Shown here: positions 24,462 through 28,727 of the stretch, one piece after another
Layout of the letters: each line of letters begins with the position of its first letter
Numbering within the stretch: position 1 is the stretch's first letter
Virus record (IMG/VR): IMGVR_UViG_3300013102_000058
Span: 1-28,727 of that record
Direction: 5' to 3' (one strand)
Origin: a virus
DNA: 28,727 bases
Notes under the pieces: generated by a model
What the model was told of the DNA's origin: nothing
The model's input: only the letters and a program-made list of their open reading frames with translations
Database searches by the model: none
Position numbers and translations under genes: made by a program

Positions 24462-25219
24462 TGACTTCTCTTTTTGTAGCTAACCCTGCTGGTGAAGTAA
24501 TTCTTGATGATGTTACTAGGGTTTATTCAGGAGGCAAACAGAAAAAGATTGATGTCTCTACTTTACCTACTCAGTATTCATGGAATGGGTTACTGCATAG
24601 TGCTTATGATGGTTCTATGTTATCTGATATGCCATTCCTACATAATGTGGACCCTGATGGTAAAACAGTGTTTCCTTATACTATGAAAGGTAACATTTAC
24701 CTTTGGCAACCTAAGGACGGTCATACTATTGGTGTGTGTCCTGGTGGACATGTTACTGCTATAAATGGTGAAGAAGGCTGTTTGGCAATTCCAAATAATA
24801 ATAGTACTGCTTATATGTATCCAATTAAGTTGATGAGTAACAACCAAAATGGTAGTGGGTACTTAGACGTGATGGATGAAAAGGGGCAGTTATTATGGAG
24901 TGCAACTAGCTTAATTAACTCACCCACAATTATTCATACTGTTGAGATTGATAAAGAAAACACAGAACCATTTACATCATGGAATAAATATTTTGAAGTA
25001 CCTAATGGATACAACCCTGATAATGTGTATGTCTTGAGTATGTCTGCAAGTGTATGGAATGCAGGTGAAGAAAGTTGGAGCTGTGCATGGGTAAATATTA
25101 CTCGAAAAGGTAATAGGTACTACTATCGTGGTACATCAAATGATAGTTATGGGGTTAACATTAAAACAGCCTTTAGCTCCAACTTTTTAATCTATTTTTT
25201 TTACGTTCCAAACTCTTAA
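24461..25219 (+). CDS. Tail-tip accessory or receptor-binding protein candidate
   Basis: A 252-residue, beta-rich protein with no signal peptide. The N-terminal ~25 residues resemble the start of the preceding small protein. The rest is rich in Gly, Asn, Ser, Tyr and Trp, with aromatic strands such as SWNGLLHSAYDGS, EESWSCAWVNIT and NRYYYRGTSNDSYG, typical of exposed phage adhesin-like domains. It is the last gene of the tail-tip unit. Its stop codon overlaps the stop of the convergent minus-strand lipoprotein gene by two bases within TTAA, and no terminator is seen between them. A chaperone for the giant fibre is an alternative. Confidence 0.38.
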   Translation: MTSLFVANPAGEVILDDVTRVYSGGKQKKIDVSTLPTQYSWNGLLHSAYDGSMLSDMPFLHNVDPDGKTVFPYTMKGNIYLWQPKDGHTIGVCPGGHVTAINGEEGCLAIPNNNSTAYMYPIKLMSNNQNGSGYLDVMDEKGQLLWSATSLINSPTIIHTVEIDKENTEPFTSWNKYFEVPNGYNPDNVYVLSMSASVWNAGEESWSCAWVNITRKGNRYYYRGTSNDSYGVNIKTAFSSNFLIYFFYVPNS

Positions 25220-25488
25220 CAATACTCAGAAGAATCTCTACCCTGATGCCAATTTCCTTCATAGCAATGTCTAATTTCATGTGCTAAGCATTGAGGATAC
25301 TTTCGTAAGTAGATGATACAGGTCTCACCAGTAATGTCAGCATATGCAAGTGTTTTGGGGTTACCTCCATTTAGTTTTCTAATTTCAATATGTGAAATTG
25401 TACGTTCTGGAAACTGAACAACTTTATTATGCTCAATAAATGTTGAGCAGCCACTTAAAAAAACAAATAATATTATCAAGTATTTCAT
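25216..25488 (-). CDS. Small lipoprotein with HExxH motif (moron candidate)
   Basis: A 90-residue lipoprotein on the opposite strand to the tail genes. MKYLIILFVFLSGC is a clear type II signal peptide with the lipobox Cys at 14; Ser at +2 suggests outer-membrane sorting. The mature part has four more Cys (57, 67, 75, 90), so disulfides in the periplasm are likely. Residues 70-81 read HEIRHCYEGNWH: an HExxH zinc-protease core with a glycine and a third histidine, one residue longer than the metzincin spacing. A tiny metalloprotease-like or zinc-binding lipoprotein is therefore possible, though 76 mature residues is very small for an enzyme. Roles such as superinfection exclusion or envelope modification are guesses; it lacks the proline-rich look of an Rz1 spanin. 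Confidence 0.6.
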   Translation of the reverse strand: MKYLIILFVFLSGCSTFIEHNKVVQFPERTISHIEIRKLNGGNPKTLAYADITGETCIIYLRKYPQCLAHEIRHCYEGNWHQGRDSSEYC

Positions 25489-25542
25489 GTGAATAATTTT
25501 ACCAACTGAATAATGGAAAAGGCAATATTCATTTTAAAGTTC

Positions 25543-25573
25543 AAAAAAAGCGCTCCGTAAAGAGCGCTTTTTT
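25543..25573 (-). terminator. Terminator, symmetrical, ending the 64-residue minus-strand gene
   Basis: AAAAAAAGCGCTC (25543-25555) and GAGCGCTTTTTT (25562-25573) form a GC-rich core stem with a 6-nt loop and A/T tracts on both sides. It is placed 4 nt after the stop of the minus-strand gene at 25578-25772 and also lies between it and the lipoprotein gene, so the latter probably needs its own promoter. Confidence 0.88.
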
Positions 25574-25577
25574 AGGT

Positions 25578-25772
25578 TTAAGCTGGTTGGTCTGGTACTG
25601 GTTCTGCTTCTACAAAAGTGTAATTAACTGCAATGGAGCCAGTTTCAAGATCCCAGCCTAGGTTTAATGTTTTGAAAGCAGGGCGGTTGTTAAAACGTTG
25701 GGCATTTACGATGTCTTTGGTTTTTTGAGCTAATTCGATATCTAAATCGTTAAATACTTTAACTTCAGCCAT
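25578..25772 (-). CDS. Small 64-residue protein of unknown function
   Basis: A 64-residue protein from the ATG at 25772, preceded by a strong GAGGAAAA ribosome-binding site. The frame is open further upstream to about 25871, but those residues lack a good start and cross the regulatory motif, so I use the internal ATG. It begins MAEVKVFNDLDIELAQKTKD and ends with an acidic, proline-rich tail (EAEPVPDQPA). It has a short helix, a GWDLETGSIAVNYTF beta segment, and no signal peptide. It has its own TTGGAAC motif 75 nt upstream and its own terminator, so it looks like an independent, well-expressed late gene. A small virion decoration protein is one possibility; nothing in the sequence proves it. 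Confidence 0.6.
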   Translation of the reverse strand: MAEVKVFNDLDIELAQKTKDIVNAQRFNNRPAFKTLNLGWDLETGSIAVNYTFVEAEPVPDQPA

Positions 25773-25847
25773 GAGCTTTTCCTCTAAAAACAAATAAAAA
25801 ATATGTGCAAATAGAATTGCATGCTGTGAATTTATTAAATCTGTACG

Positions 25848-25854
25848 GTTCCAA
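25848..25854 (-). promoter_or_regulatory. TTGGAAC motif on the minus strand
   Basis: Plus-strand GTTCCAA, read as TTGGAAC on the minus strand, 75 nt before the minus-strand ATG at 25772. Its extension TTGGAACCG, AGA, TTTAATAAA is almost the same as the capsid-gene copy at 4937. It faces away from the plus-strand copy 6 nt to its right, giving a divergent pair. Confidence 0.6.
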
Positions 25855-25860
25855 TTTGCT

Positions 25861-25867
25861 TTGGAAC
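25861..25867 (+). promoter_or_regulatory. TTGGAAC motif upstream of the portal gene
   Basis: An exact TTGGAAC, 65 nt before the portal ATG at 25933. It forms a divergent pair with the minus-strand copy at 25848-25854, which shows that the element is directional. Confidence 0.6.
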
Positions 25868-25890
25868 TCATCTAATAGTTAAAAAATGGT

Positions 25891-25927
25891 AGCCATCAAA
25901 ATACTTAATTATTTAGGTATTTTGGCT
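25891..25927 (+). promoter_or_regulatory. Leader hairpin abutting the portal gene start
   Basis: AGCC (25891-25894) plus AAAATAC (25898-25904) pair with GTATTTTGGCT (25917-25927): 11 bp with a 3-nt bulge (ATC) and a 12-nt loop. The stem ends 5 nt before the ATG at 25933, and no Shine-Dalgarno is visible. The following TTTGTT is too short and interrupted for a confident terminator, though attenuation is possible. Confidence 0.55.
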
Positions 25928-25932
25928 TTGTT

Positions 25933-27468
25933 ATGTCTTCTCGGTTCTTATCGTTGTTACTCGGTGAAAATGTAAATTCATATGATCAGCAATTCGATAC
26001 GGCTAATCAGGATTCTACGGCGCAGCTATATGAAACCATGGCACCGTTTTCACTTGGGACAAATCAAACCAAAGCCAATAAGAAACGTACTCGAAAAGAA
26101 ATTCTCACAAAATGGGAGAGAATGTTACGCTTTGCGCCAATTGCAGAAGGTATGGGGATACATGTTTCAGCAGCTTTAGGGGGAGATTCCTATAGTGGCC
26201 AACAGGTCTTTATTACACCAGCACAGCGGTTGAAAAAGGCAGATGGCCCAGCAGCTGAAAAAATTAAAAAAAAGCTTGATGAACGCCGTGATGTCATGGA
26301 AAAGCTGATCAATAAATATTTAAGTAAACTTGCTCGTGATGCGATTTCATTTGGTGATTCCTTTGCTCGTATTTATGGGAAAAAAGAGCAAGGGGTAATT
26401 GACCTAGTATGTAACGAGTATACATATCCGCCATTAATACAGCCTTTTGAGCAAGGCAGTAAAACTGTAGCCTTTTATTGCTTAGATCCTCGCAATTGGC
26501 AGAAAACAATTACCAAACTTAATACTATTCAAATGGTACGTTTCAAAATGCCTCGTATGAGCAACATTGCTCAGTATGAACTGGTAGAAACTGGCCTTGT
26601 AACTAAAATGTTAGAAGGAGATGACCCAGATGAATTACCTATTTTACCAGCTCATTTAGGTGGCTCATTCCTTTACGAAATTGAAGATGTTTATGACGAT
26701 GTAATTCTTGCTTTGGCATCTATGAACAGCCAGCAGATTGCAGATACTGTAAATCAGATGTTCTTGACGATAAATATGTCTGGAATGCCACCAGCACAAC
26801 GCCAAGCTTATGTTCGTGCTTTAGAAGGTTTACTTAAAAATCACGAGTCGTATGTCCGTGATGCTTTATCAGGTGGTGAAGCAGTCTGGAATACTGCTTT
26901 TCACATGCTTCCAGTTTTTGACGATAAGCAAGTTCTAAATCCAGTTGGTGATATCAAGAATCAGAGAAGCTCACCTATTAATATTGAACAGTTCATGATT
27001 AATGTTCGATTGCTTATGGGTGGTATAGGTCTAGACCCGAGTATGGTCGGTTGGGCTGATATGTTGACTGGGGGTATCGGTGAAGGAGGAGCATTCCATA
27101 CTTCAGCGCAAATCATGCGTAGATCACAAGACATTCGCACGGCAGTATCTGAAGGGATTAATCAAATTCTTCACTTGGATTGGGGATTTGCATTTAATGA
27201 GCAATTTGAGCCTAAAGATTATCCTTGGCAGGTTGAGTATTATACAAACCAAACTGCAGCAGCTACAGAAGAAATCAACAATGCTCAATCTAGAATGAAT
27301 ACAACTCTTCTCAAAGCCCAAGTAATCTCAGCTTTGAAGGAATCAAATTTAGATGTAGATATTATGGCTTCCATTCTTGAGCGCGATGCAGGTATGAAAT
27401 ATGAAGAAGCTTTAACATTAGCTGAAAGTATTGCTAAAAGCCGTAAATTTCCAGAGGAAGACGAATAA
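25933..27468 (+). CDS. Portal protein
   Basis: A 511-residue protein forming the dodecameric DNA gate at one head vertex. The sequence follows the portal pattern: an N-terminal segment with ILTKWERMLRFAPIAEGMGIH, a helix then LARDAISFGDSFARIYG (residues ~130-150), a strand-rich wing with YCLDPRNW and MVRFKMPRMS (~180-215), a long stem helix region with DDVILALASMNSQQIADTVN (~255-280), and a late SPINIEQFMINVRLLMGGIGLDPSMVGWAD segment (~345-375) typical of portals of several myovirus groups. It ends acidic (KFPEEDE). It starts its own TTGGAAC unit with a hairpin leader and no clear ribosome-binding site, and overlaps the next gene by 1 nt. Its distance of about 25 kb from the terminase is unusual. 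Family call is good. Confidence 0.82.
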   Translation: MSSRFLSLLLGENVNSYDQQFDTANQDSTAQLYETMAPFSLGTNQTKANKKRTRKEILTKWERMLRFAPIAEGMGIHVSAALGGDSYSGQQVFITPAQRLKKADGPAAEKIKKKLDERRDVMEKLINKYLSKLARDAISFGDSFARIYGKKEQGVIDLVCNEYTYPPLIQPFEQGSKTVAFYCLDPRNWQKTITKLNTIQMVRFKMPRMSNIAQYELVETGLVTKMLEGDDPDELPILPAHLGGSFLYEIEDVYDDVILALASMNSQQIADTVNQMFLTINMSGMPPAQRQAYVRALEGLLKNHESYVRDALSGGEAVWNTAFHMLPVFDDKQVLNPVGDIKNQRSSPINIEQFMINVRLLMGGIGLDPSMVGWADMLTGGIGEGGAFHTSAQIMRRSQDIRTAVSEGINQILHLDWGFAFNEQFEPKDYPWQVEYYTNQTAAATEEINNAQSRMNTTLLKAQVISALKESNLDVDIMASILERDAGMKYEEALTLAESIAKSRKFPEEDE

Positions 27469-28121
27469 TGGCTTTTTTTGAATATGAAACACAGAATAAA
27501 ACGTCTAATAACAGTTTTGGTAATGTTTTAAATCCCTTCAAAGAACGTTTTGCAAGAAATCCTGTTTTGTGGTCTGGTTTAACAGTTGATAAAGCTGTTT
27601 CTCATTATCAAGAACTTTATGCATTAGGAACTCTCTCAGCTGCACACTTTGGAATAGAAATTCGACCTTATCGTGCAACTAGTAAGATTGCCCAAGCAAA
27701 TATTCCAATTTTTGATCCTTCAAATAAAATTGCCTGGTTAGCTAATAATGTAGATGTATCACTTCTTGATGCACAAACCGATGCAGTTCATGTGGGGCAC
27801 TTTCAACTCAACCATGTAACTGGCAATGCTTCAAATGAGTTGAGCATTTCATTTATTGAGACTAAAGAAGCAGCTATTGCGAATAGCGCTAAAGCTATAA
27901 AAGAAATAATGTTTAATAAAGACGGTACTCAATCGCCACCAATTGAATACTTAATGAGATTAAAAATATATGCTTTTGATAAAGCTGCAAGAAATCAGAA
28001 CCAATTTGAAATTGAGCATTTAGTTTCACTACAAGCAGGCAATTTGCCACTTGATGCCTCTAATAAAGCACATGCCATTGTTACTTTAAATTTCACCAAA
28101 ATGTTTCCCAACTTTAAATAG
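27468..28121 (+). CDS. Putative tail-tube-fold or neck protein downstream of the portal
   Basis: A 217-residue protein co-translated with the portal through a TAATG overlap, with a GAGGAAG ribosome-binding site. The second half resembles tube-fold tail proteins: HVGHFQLNHVTGNASNELSI, then SFIETKEAAIANSAKAIKEI, then IEYLMRLKIYAF, and a terminal AIVTLNFTKMFPNF strand. In T4 the tube gene gp19 lies next to the portal gene gp20, which supports a tube or tube-like role here. The N-terminal ~60 residues are polar and helical. Since another tube-like protein is encoded at 10425, one may be the tube and the other a tube initiator or terminator; the sequence does not decide which. Confidence 0.42.
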   Translation: MAFFEYETQNKTSNNSFGNVLNPFKERFARNPVLWSGLTVDKAVSHYQELYALGTLSAAHFGIEIRPYRATSKIAQANIPIFDPSNKIAWLANNVDVSLLDAQTDAVHVGHFQLNHVTGNASNELSISFIETKEAAIANSAKAIKEIMFNKDGTQSPPIEYLMRLKIYAFDKAARNQNQFEIEHLVSLQAGNLPLDASNKAHAIVTLNFTKMFPNFK

Positions 28122-28131
28122 AGTTGGGAAA
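28104..28131 (+). other. Inverted repeat across the end of the 27468-28121 gene
   Basis: A perfect 10-bp repeat, TTTCCCAACT (28104-28113) and AGTTGGGAAA (28122-28131), with an 8-nt loop holding the stop codon TAG. It is followed by AAAAAC and not a T tract, so it is a poor terminator on the plus strand. It lies between convergent genes and might slow both polymerases or protect mRNA 3' ends. Confidence 0.5.
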
Positions 28132-28141
28132 AAACAAACAA

Positions 28142-28519
28142 TTATAAATATATTACATGAATTATTTTATCTGCAGGGATATCAGAATGAATTTTAAGAT
28201 CTGTATCTTTTAACTGATATTTTTCTTTATATTCTTCATTGTTAAAAATGAAATCTAGATTTACAGCAATTAAAACAGGTGAAGTTTCGGATTTAGATAT
28301 TGCATATTTTTGGCTTATTCTTATTGACTTATTAAAATAACATGCTTGGAATTGTGAATGCTCTTTTTTAAAACCGGATTTAAGTATTTTTTTATAATTT
28401 TCTAAGCTAGTTCCATGAAAGAAAATATTACTGTTTTGATAAAGAGGATGGTTTAATTCACTATTGTCAATATTTTGAAGATGTTCGAAATAAGCTTGAA
28501 TATCATTTTGTGTATACAT
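28142..28519 (-). CDS. Small ADP-ribosyltransferase-like protein (PARP/Tpt1-type pattern)
   Basis: A 125-residue protein from the ATG at 28519 (TTAGG 7 nt upstream). Its core matches the NAD-binding pattern of PARP/Tpt1-like transferases: NIFFHGTSLENYKKILKSGF (HGT, then N, then IL..GF), a YFNKS strand, RISQKYA (S..KYA), and a VLIAVNLDF strand, with ADKIIHVIYL at the end. The HGT and tyrosine positions are right; the third catalytic position is not clear. Known phage relatives in function, such as T4 Alt and Mod, modify host RNA polymerase, but those are different in sequence. Upstream the frame stays open and reads KRDRIVSLLILLGC, like a lipoprotein signal, but has only a TTG at 28540 or non-standard start codons. 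It is the third minus-strand cargo-type gene here. The target is unknown. Confidence 0.55.
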   Translation of the reverse strand: MYTQNDIQAYFEHLQNIDNSELNHPLYQNSNIFFHGTSLENYKKILKSGFKKEHSQFQACYFNKSIRISQKYAISKSETSPVLIAVNLDFIFNNEEYKEKYQLKDTDLKIHSDIPADKIIHVIYL

Positions 28520-28584
28520 ACTACAACCTAATAAAATCAATAAACTAACTATTCTATCTCTTTTTAATAAATTATGTTTATTTC

Positions 28585-28591
28585 TTGGAAC
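28585..28591 (+). promoter_or_regulatory. TTGGAAC motif upstream of the last gene
   Basis: An exact TTGGAAC, 63 nt before the GTG at 28655. It lies in the gap between the minus-strand ADP-ribosyltransferase-like gene and the plus-strand gene at the window end. No minus-strand copy is seen for the former. Confidence 0.6.
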
Positions 28592-28625
28592 CTACAAGTA
28601 ATAGTAGCTTTCTACGCTGAGAAAA

Positions 28626-28649
28626 TATCCTCAAACTAAAATGAGGATA
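28626..28649 (+). promoter_or_regulatory. Leader hairpin sequestering the ribosome-binding site of the last gene
   Basis: A perfect 8-bp repeat, TATCCTCA (28626-28633) and TGAGGATA (28642-28649), with an 8-nt A-rich loop. The right arm contains the GAGGAT Shine-Dalgarno, 5 nt before the GTG start. This should reduce ribosome access unless the hairpin is opened or the left arm is absent from the transcript. Confidence 0.6.
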
Positions 28650-28654
28650 ACTCC

Positions 28655-28727
28655 GTGAGTGTTAAATCAATTTTCATTCAAACACACGCACCACATCAAA
28701 GCCGATTAGTACATGGTTTTGACTCCA
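28655..28727 (+). CDS. Start of an unidentified gene, cut by window edge
   Basis: A frame opening with GTG at 28655 (GAGG 8 nt upstream) and running open to the window end, 24 codons. It reads MSVKSIFIQTHAPHQS and onward. It is too short to identify. Support comes from the ribosome-binding site, the hairpin and the TTGGAAC motif upstream, which together match the layout of the other late-type genes here. The start codon is GTG; no in-frame ATG is available nearby. Confidence 0.55.
   Translation, partial: MSVKSIFIQTHAPHQSRLVHGFDS

Noticed and set aside
25773-25871. N-terminal extension of the 64-residue minus-strand protein to 25871
   Set aside because: It would cross the TTGGAAC motif and lacks a ribosome-binding site, while the ATG at 25772 has a strong one.
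25891-25932. Hairpin plus TTTGTT before the portal gene as a terminator
   Set aside because: The T run is short and interrupted, the stem is AT-rich, and it lies directly before a start codon; treated as a leader structure instead.
28104-28131. Inverted repeat at the end of the 27468-28121 gene as a plus-strand terminator
   Set aside because: It is followed by A residues, not T; kept only as an inverted repeat of uncertain role.

Overview
The window is about 28.7 kb of a contractile-tailed (myovirus-type) double-stranded DNA phage or prophage. It covers most of the virion structural module. The DNA is AT-rich, genes are tightly packed with many TAATG stop/start overlaps, and the tail-tip protein resembles those of Acinetobacter phages. 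I therefore infer a gammaproteobacterial host, probably Acinetobacter or a relative. No integrase, repressor or host gene is visible, so free phage versus prophage cannot be decided.

Layout, left to right. (1) 1-989: the end of the large terminase, cut by the window edge. (2) 1062-4862: a tail fibre with DPHPQY motifs and a glycine-rich C-terminus, a small LysM/tail-X-like protein, a protein with a SWIM-type zinc motif, and two small head/neck/tail-type proteins. (3) 5017-7773: the probable major capsid protein and two neighbouring genes sharing a duplicated domain like Mu gp36. (4) 7893-10309: a sheath-like protein without a recognisable sheath N-terminal domain, an acidic/basic bipartite protein, and a separate 92-residue protein that looks like only the sheath N-terminal domain. 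(5) 10425-12408: a tube-like protein, a helical connector-like protein and a baseplate hub candidate. (6) 12418-24090: one 3,890-residue gene that begins like the gpV spike and ends like a lambda J-type tail-tip protein, with coiled coils, many beta-sandwich modules, an ILEI-like domain and internal repeats. (7) 24135-25219: two small tail-tip accessory candidates. (8) 25216-25772, minus strand: a small lipoprotein with a zinc-protease-like motif and a 64-residue protein. (9) 25933-28121: the portal protein, about 25 kb from the terminase, and a tail-type protein. (10) 28142-28519, minus strand: a small ADP-ribosyltransferase-like protein. (11) 28655 onward: the start of another gene.

The most unusual signal is regulatory. 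The heptamer TTGGAAC (one copy with a single mismatch) occurs seven times between genes. It always points toward a gene, lies about 61-75 nt before the preferred start codon, and three times directly follows an intrinsic terminator. The genes behind it are the tail fibre, major capsid, sheath-like, tube-like, portal, 64-residue minus-strand and last genes. In the divergent gap at 25848-25867 two copies face away from each other. In five of the seven leaders an inverted repeat lies against or over the start codon or ribosome-binding site, and several of these genes lack a clear Shine-Dalgarno sequence. I propose a phage-specific late promoter or activator site coupled to structured leaders. The motif, spacing and hairpins are visible in the sequence; the function is inference.
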